Notes under the pieces: model-generated
Told to the model about the DNA's origin: nothing
What the model saw: the letters and a program-made list of their open reading frames with translations, nothing else
The model's database searches: none
Made by a program: the position numbers and the translations under genes
Shown: piece after piece, positions 50,038-60,268 of the stretch
How the letters are laid out: each line of letters starts with the position of its first letter
Numbering within the stretch: the stretch's first letter is position 1
Assembly: GCF_905475465.1 (NCBI RefSeq)
Contig: NC_062249.1
Coordinates: forward strand, 4,538,501-4,602,500
Direction: 5' to 3'
DNA from: Pieris napi
Taxonomy: Eukaryota > Arthropoda > Insecta > Lepidoptera > Pieridae
Length of the DNA stretch: 64,000 nucleotides

Positions 50038-50454
50038 GGTCAGTTAAAATTTCACGTAGGCTAATCAAAATATGATAAACCAACTATTACTTGTACCCCT
50101 TAGTAGCCGTGTATCGTAAATGGAAAGTAACTTATGTATACTACTATATACTTGAAGATCGTAAATAGGTCCTAAGCCTTTCACTTATACTACAAGGCAA
50201 GACTGATATAACTTTGGACAAAAGTCTAAATGAAATACTGGTAACAAGGCTCTTATATAATTACTCGTATGATCCAACGTGAAACAAATATTGTTTGTTG
50301 TTAGCTAAGAAGGCTATTTGGCTATTATTATTTACAATTAGAAGTTATTTTGAATAAGGAAATCTATAGCTAAATAAGAAGTTACAGAAGTTCAGTCCGC
50401 ACTATGTAGGTATGTAACGCTCAGTTCAGTGCTATTAAGACAAAGTACACGTAC

Positions 50455-50616
50455 CTTCGAATTTATGCCCCTGGCTTTTGGACCACCAAACTGATTACAA
50501 GGTCTACAGTCACTCTGGCAACAATGCTTCCTATCTCTGTTGCATGCTTCTCCCGCATTCATAACACAGAGAGCGATATGAACGAAGACCAGAACAAATT
50601 CACTGATGTACGGCAT
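50455..50616 (-). CDS. Small secreted cysteine-rich peptide (cluster member 2), first coding exon
   Basis: ATG at 50616, five bases after a good acceptor (TTTATTTCAG), so an upstream noncoding exon is likely. The sequence begins MPYISEFVLVFVHIALCVMN, a signal peptide, followed by CNRDRKHCCQSDCRPC and a G/K/R-rich end. Cysteine pattern C-x6-CC-x3-C-x2-C. The exon ends in phase 0 at AAG|GTACGT after 54 codons, almost the same place as in member 1 (52 codons). Two acceptors could follow: at about 50370 the frame would close after one residue; at about 50305 it would run on. Unspliced, it would stop at 50392. Function unknown. Confidence 0.55.
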
Positions 50617-50811
50617 GTTTGCTGAAATAAAATTCGTCTATAAACTCGTGTTTATTAATATTCTATAATCTTATTTCGCTTATAACACAGAATTTACACT
50701 AGTTATTTCAGAATATTTTATAGTTGGGCAGCGTGAACACGTCTACAGCTTTTAAATTATATTTAATGTGTTCGTACAATCTGCCTAATTTCTCACTCAC
50801 TCACTTACCTA

Positions 50812-50946
50812 TTACTTTCGGCACTTAGCACTTGTATCCGAGCAGTCGTTGTAGCGAACTCTGGTACACGCGAAGCAGGACTCCAGGTAGGAAAGTAAGA
50901 GGGTCACTAGTAGAACCACTACTTCTTGATATAACTCTGTTTCCAT
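50812..50946 (-). CDS. Small secreted three-cysteine peptide (cluster member 3), 44 residues
   Basis: A single open frame, METELYQEVVVLLVTLLLSY then LESCFA, reads as a signal peptide with an A-x-C-type cleavage region. The mature part CTRVRYNDCSDTSAKCRK is short and basic, with pattern C-x7-C-x6-C and a dibasic end before TAA. It is too short for ordinary gene finders; support comes from resemblance to members 4-6 in length, signal peptide, first mature cysteine and spacing. Function unknown. Confidence 0.5.
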   Translation of the reverse strand: METELYQEVVVLLVTLLLSYLESCFACTRVRYNDCSDTSAKCRK

Positions 50947-51109
50947 TCCCCTAGCATAAACATTTTTATGAAGTACATAAATGATTTTTTACTATGGTAA
51001 CAGTGGATCATTGTTAGCTTTTAAGTATTAGCCGGTTAAGAATACGCGCTTAAACCCTAACCGTGGGTTTAATCCCCGATTTTTATCAATGGCGTTTTCT
51101 ATGTGCGGT

Positions 51110-51470
51110 TCATACACTTGCTTGCGCTTATTGATATAGATAATATCGTAAGGAATACGACATGCTTTGGATCGATAAACAATGTATGTAAAGCATATAA
51201 GGCTGTATCACCAGTCGTATCACCTTGACGTCCGTCGTTAAATAACTGGCTTATTTTGTAAGGCACGTGTCGCGCACCATCACTTTGAGGAACCAGCTGC
51301 CCATTGAGGTATTTCCGAATCAATTCGACTTAGGGTCGTTCAAAGATTTACCAAGATCGGCAACGTACTTGCAAGCCTACCAGTGTGTGTCCAAGGGCGG
51401 CGGGCGGTATCACGGTGTAACGGGCTAGAACCGTTTGCACACTGCTTTAAAAAAAAAAGCGTATGAGGCC
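51110..51470 (+). mobile_element. LINE 3'-terminal fragment (same family as 3433-3590)
   Basis: One frame reads YFVRHVSRTITLRNQLPIEV followed by FPNQFDLGSF, the C-terminal motif of a common lepidopteran reverse-transcriptase element. It is followed by the 3' UTR sequence AAGGGCGGCGGGCGGTATCA and a poly-A near 51447. Severely 5'-truncated. It separates peptide genes 3 and 4, on the opposite strand. Confidence 0.7.
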
Positions 51471-51574
51471 AAGACCCAGAGGATGAGTAGAGAGATCAAT
51501 TAAAGTTTTTAGTCATACTACATATAAAAAGGTAGGCCCGTTCGGGTCAGCTATTTTAAAAAAGATTACCGGTT

Positions 51575-51691
51575 TCACCGTTTGCACGGGGGATTTTCAG
51601 GGGTGCAAGTCACTCTTTTTCTTCCGCCGCACGCGACAACCAAACGCAGTAACGTGATAACCAGGACCGCTACTCGTTTCCACAGTACCAT
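51575..51691 (-). CDS. Small secreted three-cysteine peptide (cluster member 4), 38 residues
   Basis: Single open frame MVLWKRVAVLVITLLRLVVA (signal peptide), then CGGRKRVTCTPENPPCKR and TGA. Pattern C-x7-C-x6-C followed by KR, the same spacing as member 3. The mature peptide would start at the cysteine after VVA. No related family recognised. The GC content of this short frame is higher than that of its flanks. Confidence 0.5.
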   Translation of the reverse strand: MVLWKRVAVLVITLLRLVVACGGRKRVTCTPENPPCKR

Positions 51692-52940
51692 TTTAAAGCC
51701 ATTATGTATACGGCCAAAACTCTAAATTGAAAAACTTGTGTATAGTAAGGGCGTTCTTGCTTCCTCCGACTTAAAGGGCCCTTGACCAGTATAGAGGGCT
51801 GCTTCAGTGGCTAATGTCGAGACCTTTCAGATTTTGAGTATAGCATCGTACTGATTTTGAGCCGAAGACTCATAGTTAAAGGTGTTTTAACTTATTGCAC
51901 AATAAACAGGAAAGCCCGGATGGCGTGAATGTAAAACGAAATAGAAAACAGTACGTTTTATTACAAGTGGACTAACTGATAATATCACACCGCGTGTCCC
52001 CTGTGAATGTGTGTTGTATGCTTCAATCACAAACGAATCTCACCACGCTTTGTTTCCATCAAACATTATCACCCTCCCTAAGAGTTTTCATTTCGCAACC
52101 ATGTCGGCCCGATACAGTACAGATACATTAAGTACGAAATATATTTTAAATACAAAGGTAGCATTACTCTTAAATTATTAGAAAAAGGGTTAGGCTTTCT
52201 TGTTTTGTGTTTTTCACGGCATATATGGCATTATGTTTTAGTTATATTTTTGTATTAGTAATAATCTTTCTATTGCATTAAGTTACTGTAAGGATAGAAA
52301 ATAAGGAAATATTATGACTTATAAAAGTTGTTACTCATTTTACTTTTGACTGATAGTTTTGTCACACATTAAAGTATATGTTTTTGCATACATCTTATAG
52401 CCTATGTTAAAAGATAAATCGATCGTCTCTATATATCACAAATAGAAAAGACTAGGTTTCGACCGCTTGACAAAGTACATAAACCTACTTTTCAGAACGT
52501 GCAGAAGAATCAGGAAAATGACTATACCTTGATTTAATATTCACTGGTATTTCACTACATTGGAAATGCCGCTTCACCTGCAAAGAGAAATGATTTGAGT
52601 CTTTCCACCAAAATCTGCAACCAAAAATCTATTAGTAAGCAAATAAGTACATAATAACTAACATACAAGTGGAATTTGACCCAAATCATATCTCTTTAAT
52701 CAATAAAACGTTTATATCTTTTAAGTTTGTATTGGTATAAGTTTTGTTACATATGTGGTTTATTTTCTGTCAAATACATTCGTTAAGTTACAAACTATAC
52801 ATGCTAGTAAGATTTTCCATGTAAAGATTTCGTAACGCTCATTATTTTAAACATGTTTGGAGCCTTTTAAAAGGTTCCTTATTCTTTACTTTTTCACAGC
52901 TAAGCAGGTTACGGAATCTGTCACAATTTTTACGCGTGTG

Positions 52941-53078
52941 TTAGTCTTTGAAAGGTCCACGCCGGCATGGTGCACGACCACTACAAGGAATCTTCTTCTT
53001 ACAGGCACTTCCGGTGGCGATTATAGAGAATATAACCAGCAGTAAGGTGTAGAAGAATACCCAGTTTAATTTCGCCAT
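52941..53078 (-). CDS. Small secreted three-cysteine peptide (cluster member 5), 45 residues
   Basis: ATG at 53078, seven bases after an acceptor (CATTTCAG), suggesting a noncoding first exon. MAKLNWVFFYTLLLVIFSII then ATGSA is a strong signal peptide. The mature part CKKKIPCSGRAPCRRGPFKD has pattern C-x5-C-x5-C and a net basic charge; stop TAA at 52943-52941. Similar to member 6 (C-x7-C-x5-C). Unknown function. Confidence 0.55.
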   Translation of the reverse strand: MAKLNWVFFYTLLLVIFSIIATGSACKKKIPCSGRAPCRRGPFKD

Positions 53079-53197
53079 TATAAATCTGAAATGATTTTTC
53101 AAACATATAATTTTATATTTTACATTTATGTTTGAGTATTCAATTTGTTTGGCAAAGGGCAACATAATAAGAACCGGATGCTATATCAGAAATAAAA

Positions 53198-53493
53198 AAT
53201 AAATCAGTGGCGCTACAACGTCTTTAGGTCTTGGCCTCATATTACTGAATCTGTTTCATGATTATTTTTAAATCTAATAGGCAAGTAGGTAATCAGCCTC
53301 CAGTGCCTGACACACGCCATCGACTTTTTGGTTGTAGACATGTAGGTTTCCTCACGATGTTTTCCTTCACCGTTCGAGCAAATGTTAAATGCGCACATAG
53401 AAAGAAAGTACATTGGTGCACAGCTGGGGATCGAACCTACGACCTCAGGGATGAGAGTCGCACGCTAAAGCCACAAGGCCAACACCGCTCATA
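53198..53493 (-). repeat. tRNA-derived SINE, minus orientation, about 295 bp
   Basis: Reverse complement of the family at 24905-25175. The tRNA-like head is at the right (GGATCGAACCTACGACCTCA region, 53429 on); the body includes TTTCCTCACGATGTTTTCCT, and the tail end GAATCTGTTTCATGATTATT lies near 53250. It lies between peptide genes 5 and 6. Better preserved than the other copies. Confidence 0.8.
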
Positions 53494-53629
53494 TCAGAAA
53501 TACCCGTCAGTAAATCTTGTACTCGTAATGTATTTTTTTATTACGGTTCATGAAGTAATTTATTCCGTTACTACCTATTGGTTAAATGATTCAGTCACTT
53601 ATAAGAAGAATATTAAAAGTCACTTACAA

Positions 53630-53752
53630 TTACTTTCCACAGGGCGCTGGTTTTCTGCAGGCAATGTAGACTTTTCGTGTGCAACTATGTATTCCAGTGA
53701 TGAAAGTAAGGAAGGCGGTGATGAGCAAAAAAGCGTATCGCAGATAACCCAT
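53630..53752 (-). CDS. Small secreted three-cysteine peptide (cluster member 6), 40 residues
   Basis: MGYLRYAFLLITAFLTFITG then IHS forms a signal peptide; the mature part CTRKVYIACRKPAPCGK has pattern C-x7-C-x5-C and ends in Gly-Lys before TAA at 53632-53630. A C-terminal G-K is the form of a peptide amidation signal, but this is only suggestive. Rightmost recognised member of the cluster. All six lie on the minus strand. Confidence 0.5.
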   Translation of the reverse strand: MGYLRYAFLLITAFLTFITGIHSCTRKVYIACRKPAPCGK

Positions 53753-53759
53753 TATCTTA

Positions 53760-55650
53760 TCCCGACACCATCATCTTCACCTTACCTGCAACCCTTTATC
53801 TAATTCCCTAAAGACTTGACAATTTTTTGTTTGTTTATTTAGACTTAAGTTAGGCTCTGAACTCCCCTTTAAATGACTTTACCAACGTAGGTTTGAAGTA
53901 ACCTTTTCTATGATAAAAACAATAGTTAAATTGGTTATAGCTAAAGAGTATTCATATCCTTCACACATGCAAACTTAATGATTTGGGTCAATTTTCACAC
54001 TACGTTTCGTAACACAATACGATAATATTAAATTATATAAACAAACGTAAAAATAAAGTACTTACTGTTTTTTGTAGTTTTTTTGGTTTACTTAACGGAC
54101 TAAAATTTGGATATCATTTGACTTATGTCAATAGAAAAGTGTTTTGTTTCGTTATATTTTTTTTAAATCTTCTCTTCTGTGAAGGCCGCAATTACCTCTT
54201 TAGATTTGTAAAATGTTTATTTCCTTAAGTAAGTTATAGGAAACCGAATAAAAGAAAACGACATATATTTTAATAATAAAAATAATGCAATCATTTCGCT
54301 TTTAAACCCGTTACAGTATTTTTATTTAAATGAGTTTTAGGATTAGTTTCAGAATTTTAGATTAGTTTTATAGAACATATATTTTTTTTTAAAAGCGACC
54401 GGTCCTCTGTGGCAAAGACTTGGCAGAAGACTTACCAGGGATAGGAAGAAACAGCTGGAGGAGGCCTTTGTGCTACAAAGCCAAGCTGTACAAGAGGACA
54501 GCTGTGCATCAGAACCTTTATAAAGAACTTTTTTTTCTATACAATATACGTATACATATATACTTTTGTAAACTTTCTCTTGTATTAGTTGAAATAAAGG
54601 AAATTGATTGAATTTTATTTAAAGAAAACAAACCTTTTATTAATAATGTAAGAGTGAAAATGTTTTGTTTATTTGCGACAATACCTATATGTATCACGTG
54701 TTTTAATTCTTGATATAGAATAATTATTAACTCATACTTATAATTAATGTTTTCTTTTTTAGATGATTTAAAACTTCATACAAAATCATACTCTATTGAC
54801 GTAATACTAAGAAATCAATGTCGAATATTTTCATCAACCGCAGATAAAATATGCATTTCTAAACATCTAAATATATCTAAGAGGAAGCTTATTAATCTGT
54901 AAGCGAGCGTCGCGCGCGCGCGTCTATATTTATCTTTTAATTATAAATAGGTGTAATAAAATCTAAAATATTCGTAATAACCTAAATCGGAAATTCAGTG
55001 CCAACATTTCAAGGAAGTGTAAATTCTCGCAAAATAGTGAGTGTAGTTGAACTGTGAAAGAAACGTGAAGTTCACTCATTTTGCGAATGCCTATTTTGTA
55101 ATGGCATTATAAAATAAGTACCGCATTCAACAAGTAGGGTATTTAAACGGTAAGCTATACCTACAGCCTATAAAGTAAACATTTTTCAAGTATTTTCCAG
55201 ATGGCTAAATCATAGGTAACCTTTTTTAAATTATAAGAATTCCGAAAATTTACTATTTATGTGTTCATTTGGGTCGTTTAATTATCTAATATTATAAATA
55301 ATGTCTAAAGATTTGATTTCTTTTAAGTAACAACTAATAAAATAATAAATCCAACTACTTTACTGGTAGAAGGTTTTATTAATATCAAGTAAACCCGGTT
55401 ATAAAGGCTAGCTAACTAATAAACGAGGCTGTCCAAAGCACATGGAATGACTGACAGTAATTAAACGCTGTGCGACTAACAATATTAACCTTTAGGCATG
55501 TCTAGGCCGAGTAATTTTTCATTACGTTCTTAGTAATTATTCATTGCAAGGGCTCCTTAATTTGTGACAAAAAATATTTTACCCTTCTATTTGCTAGTAT
55601 GATGGTATCCTACTGACACATGAAATCTCATGATTTATAACTTAGAAGAA
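53760..55650. other. Intergenic; LINE relic at 54395-54560
   Basis: At 54395-54560 the plus strand encodes LWQRLGRRLTRDRKKQLEEA followed by FVLQSQAVQ, a degenerate carboxy-terminal end of an RTE-like retrotransposon. A CG-alternating stretch (GCGTCGCGCGCGCGCGTC, about 54906-54923) and a TATAAATAG at about 54943 stand out, but no open frame or donor site follows, so I do not call a gene. Confidence 0.4.
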
Positions 55651-55660
55651 TATATAAATA

Positions 55661-56045
55661 TATTATATTATATTATATTATATTATATTATATTATATTA
55701 TATTATATTATATTATATTATATTATATTATATTATATTATATTATATTATATTATATTATATTATATTATATTATATTATATTATATTATATTATATTA
55801 TATTATATTATATTATATTATATTATATTATATTATATTATATTATATTATATTATATTATATTATATTATATTATATTATATTATATTATATTATATTA
55901 TATTATATTATATTATATTATATTATATTATATTATATTATATTATATTATATTATATTATATTATATTATATTATATTATATTATATTATATTATATTA
56001 TATTATATTATATTATTTTATATTATATTATATTATATTATATTA
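55661..56045 (+). repeat. TATTA pentanucleotide microsatellite, left arm (about 77 copies)
   Basis: 385 bp of nearly perfect TATTA repeats with a single visible substitution near 56016. The arrays continue at 56762-56976 after an inserted transposon. Reading frames through it are repeat artefacts. Confidence 0.98.
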
Positions 56046-56761
56046 CAGTAGAACCTCTATAAGTCGAACATCAAGGGAGACGCCAAAAAAATCGAGTTAT
56101 AGAGTTTTCAACTTATGGAGGATTTCGACTTAGCGGATTTTGATTCGAGATAAAGAGTTTGAGTTTCATTCTTATAAATATTGTTTTTTTCAGCAAGACT
56201 CAAAGTTTTTAGTTTACGTTTCACAGCACTCATGTTAACTGTTGTACTAATTGATGTGTATTGCAGTAGAACCAAACTACTTCTGACAGTATTTAAGTCG
56301 AAAACAAATGACTGGCTTAAATTTCAAAGGGAATCAAAATTGAACACCTGACACAAAGCAAGTAAACACGTGTTTCCATGAGTCATAAATTTATTATTGT
56401 TTACTCCTAAAATGTTTTCTAAGAAACAATAGTGTACTCACATTGTCGGCAAGTTCTTAAAGTCGGTAACTTATTTTTGTTCGAACAATAGAGATAATAA
56501 ATTCCAAATGATCAAGTTGTAAAGGTTGTAAAATAAAACGTTCCTATGTTCGAGATACAGAGGTCAAATTTAATTTTTCGAGTTATAGAGTGAAAATATG
56601 TACCAAAATGGCTTGGAGGGACTCGGTGATTATTTCGATTAACAGAGGGTAAAGATTTCAAGTAATGGAGGTTTTGGTGTTTTAAGGGAAGGGAACAAAA
56701 AATTTTTTCGAGATTTGGAGGTTTTTGACTTATCGAGGTTCGACTTAATGAGGTTCTACTG
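56046..56761. mobile_element. 716-bp pogo/Tigger-like MITE inserted in the TATTA array
   Basis: Ends CAGTAGAACCTCTATAAGTC and (reverse complement of the right end) CAGTAGAACCTCATTAAGTC, followed by GAAC on both sides. It is flanked by TA on both sides. Subterminal motifs of the type ATCGAGTTATAGAG and TTCGACTTAGCGG recur inside, as in pogo-type elements. No transposase frame remains. Confidence 0.85.
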
Positions 56762-56976
56762 TATATTATATTATATTATATTATATTATATTATATTATA
56801 TTATATTATATTATATTATATTATATTATATTATATTATATTATATTATATTATATTATATTATATTATATTATATTATATTATATTATATTATATTATA
56901 TTATATTATATTATATTATATTATATTATATTATATTATATTATATTATATTATATTATATTATATCATATTATAT
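56762..56976 (+). repeat. TATTA pentanucleotide microsatellite, right arm (about 43 copies)
   Basis: Continues the array at 55661-56045 after the MITE. Two substitutions occur near the end (TATATCATATTATATCG). Confidence 0.98.
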
Positions 56977-58639
56977 CGTCTACACGTAAACAAAACAATG
57001 GAAGACATTTACCCAATTATAAAAAAAACTCATACATGAATGTATGACTCATTAGTATTTCCACAAATCTTATTTAAGCGTAGTAAAACTCACGCTACCT
57101 TATTTAACCTATTTAATTGTAGTCATTTTTAAATATTTTAATTTTTATCATAGATTACAAAATAAATAAATATATAGTATACAAATTAATAGTCATTTTA
57201 ACATATTTAGAAAATAACATATTGTTAAGTGTTTATTTTTATGAAAATATGTTTTCATCGCATGTTGATTTTATCATAACTTGTAAGCGCTTTAATTAAA
57301 TTGAACAAACATTTTTTTTTAATATGCTCACGAACATGGGCTTAATTAAGTTGTTAATTTCTTAATTCCTCATAAATTTCGCTTTACATCGTTTTACTAA
57401 GAAATATTATCGAGGATTTATCTTGGCGTGAATTAAGTTTGGTGGCGGTTTTTTGTATGGATATTTTCAAATAAAACACTATGTTTGAAGCTTTGTAACA
57501 ACTGGCTTTAATTGTTTAAAACTTAAGCTTATAACTAAGATAACATTAGGGGTAGTGCGGTTGCGCCGCCGGATTAACAAAACTAACTAGACTTATTGAC
57601 CAGTTCGTAAATCTAACACTTATGTTATTGGACATTATCGGAACGAGAATGTTAAATTACAGTTTATTAGAGATTGTGGTAAAAACGAAAGGGTTCATTT
57701 TTTCAAGTGTGCGATGATTGTTGAAGCTTCTAATTATTAACTAAAATATATATATGTAACGTAACTAAAGTTAGGTTACTAACTCATGTCAAGTACTATT
57801 ATTATATTTGTATAACTTTATACCGAAACTTCCATTCCTCCCCAACGCCTTTAGCTCTCAGAGTGGGAACATCTTGTACATGAGGGACATATGTACTATC
57901 AAACTTTTAGAGCGATAACCAAGCTTAGGAACGATAATCATGTTATACATGTGTGTATATGTTATATATGTGAACCTAGTATATTCGGTATAGTAAGTAC
58001 CATGCCATTTTGTTTTGTATTGCAAAACCAAAGACTGATCATTTTAATTCTAGATAGGGTTCTAGCATTTTTGATTTCTTAAAATTGAGTCTTTGAACAT
58101 TTTCCAGAGCAGAAATCCCAGCTACGCTACTGTGGTATTCATTTTTTATATCTAGTCCGTGCCATTCAAAGAGCAATTTGGCACAGGCCTCCTCTGTCGA
58201 CTGATATCGTAAGCTATTGGATTGATTGAGCGTTCTTTCTGTATATATGTCATCTGCTACTTTGAGAGAATGAATAATGTTCGAAATGTCAAAACGATTG
58301 TAATTATTTCTGTCTATGAGAACTTCAACATTTCAAATTCTTTTGCAACTGTTTTTAGTATTTCAATAAATATTTTCTTTAGATTTACATTTTTTTTATG
58401 TATTTACAAAAAACACAGTCGATGTGTAACAGGGAAAAACAAGCTATTCTTTAGCTTATTTTCAATCTGAAATTACGTTAATCTATGTAACTCGTTGACT
58501 AATGTTATACATTTACTATATACCCTGTTTATACAGTTAATTCTAGCTGTGGGCACAAATTGTAACGGTGGACGATATCGTCTCTTTACGTACCCATCAG
58601 GTATATTAAGACTAAGGCACTAGTACTCCCGAATTGCTA

Positions 58640-58930
58640 CCCTTGCCATGTAATAATTTTATTAAGTCTATCGCAATAAGGACACATAAATGGATAGAAA
58701 GGATGAACACCGTACATTCTAAGGTGCCTCAAAAATTAGTTTTGTACCCGCTGCAATATCGCCATATACCTACTTAGTATCATAGGGAGTCCAAATCACG
58801 GAATTATGCTCCAAATGTCTTGTCACCAGCACAACATTGTACTTTCACAATATATTCGCTAAATCCTTTGATTGTGTTAAACCCAAGCTTTTCTTAGGAT
58901 TTTCGACAAATCTGTCTTATGTGTTTACGA
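58640..58930 (-). mobile_element. Decayed CR1/Jockey-like reverse transcriptase C-terminal fragment
   Basis: On the minus strand, frames interrupted by stops read LVTRHLEHNSVIWTPYDTK and RMYGVHPFYPFMCPYCDRL. This matches the LVR.HLEY.S..W.PY pattern that follows the reverse transcriptase in CR1/Jockey elements. Several stops and frame changes mark it as a dead copy. Confidence 0.55.
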
Positions 58931-60078
58931 AACATCCAGTCCGGCGCAAACACAACACCACGATACCGGCGTCATCCGATTGATTGATTTCGAGCCTTCG
59001 TATAAGTAGTATAGGTACGTTAGAGCGGGTGAAGTTTATAGGTGAGAGTTTATTTAAAACTCTCCATTCAAATATCTTGGAAAGATCGCTCTGAAGATGC
59101 TCGTATTGAAAAAAAAAACTGATTTTTTTTTAACATTTTACGGTATATGCAAGCATTAGGCATCTGCTTGAACTTAGAACCCCTGGCAAATATATAACCA
59201 TAAGAACTAATTCGAACAAATTTCTACATACTGTTTTCTTTCTGTGATATATATAGACACTCAGAGATGTAACAGTTAGATTTTTTTACATTAGCAGCTG
59301 CTCGCTTTCTAAGAAGAATATCATTGTCTACCGTGTACAGATGAACTACATCAATTTGACCCCCTCCATATATCTGTATGCTATACGTCGCAATGGCTGT
59401 AATATGATTAAAATATTTTACGTGTAAATCCTTCTGTCTCCTCTGTCAACAAAGTACTACAGTCGGTTCCACGAGTGTGCGTAGAGGACAGCTACAAGTT
59501 TGCTACGCAAATACGTAGAGGCCCTACGTAGCTTTTGCTTTGTACACTGTAGAGATTTTACGGTTATTATATCTACCTTTCTCAACTTTTTTTTATTAAA
59601 TCTGTATTTTTTAAGATGTCCCATTATAGTGTATTATTTATATACATTTTTTATAGTATTAGAAACGCGATTCTCTTTCATTTAATAATTCCTAAAAATA
59701 CAGCTATATTCTATTTTTTTTTATTTTTTAACAATGAATTTTATAACAATGTTTTGATTAAAACAGTTCTGTTTAATAGGAAAAGATAATTTCGTGAAAT
59801 AAAAAGCAAAAAATATTGTTAAATATAAGAGTACTAAAGTACATTTAGGAAACAAAGGGTAAGAAAACAAACAAGTGTCTAAGGTGGGCAATGCGTTGCT
59901 GTTTCGAAAATAATTCATCGCGTCAAAACGAGGTCACATAGCATTCTGTGAAGTTAGTTGAATTGCGAACGTGCGCCGCGCATCCAACTCAACTAAGTGA
60001 AGTTGGTCGTTATTCAGAATAGGGATGTACGATCATCGATCTTTAAAATGAATCGTATCGTATAAATTTATAATTATT

Positions 60079-60268
60079 TTCTAGCTGACCTATCAGGCGT
60101 TTTCCTGTTGTTGTTTTGAATACAAAAATTTCAAACAAAAACACCATCTACTTGTAAATCTCGTTCCACTTGAACCGACACAATTTTTTTATCAAAATCG
60201 GTCCACCCGCTAAGAGGAGTTTAATTACATACACAGACACAGCACATTTATATAAATAAAGATATATT
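60079..60268 (+). repeat. Diverged relative of the CTAGTGGACCCGACAG repeat
   Basis: Begins CTAGCTGACCTATCAGGCG and ends AAAATCGGTCCACCCGCTAA, then ACATACACAGACACAG and a TATATAAATAAAGATAT end. The layout (head, ATCGGTCCA core, TATA..AAAGAT end) is that of the repeats at 14266 and 43957, with many substitutions. Confidence 0.55.

Noticed and set aside
52560..52610. Segment with acceptor and donor borders on the minus strand (about 52538-52587) as an exon of the peptide cluster
   Set aside because: It has no start codon or signal peptide and cannot be joined to gene 5, which has its own stop. It may be a noncoding leader exon but I cannot support it.
53258..53803. Plus-strand open frame of 181 codons
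   Set aside because: It runs antisense through a SINE and through peptide gene 6; its residues reflect the SINE sequence.
54943..55090. TATAAATAG followed by a TCAGT initiator as a promoter
   Set aside because: The spacing of about 55 bp is wrong for a TATA/initiator pair, and no exon or donor follows.
55630..57047. Open frames of 167 and 110 codons repeating ILYYI
   Set aside because: Translations of the TATTA microsatellite; no coding evidence.
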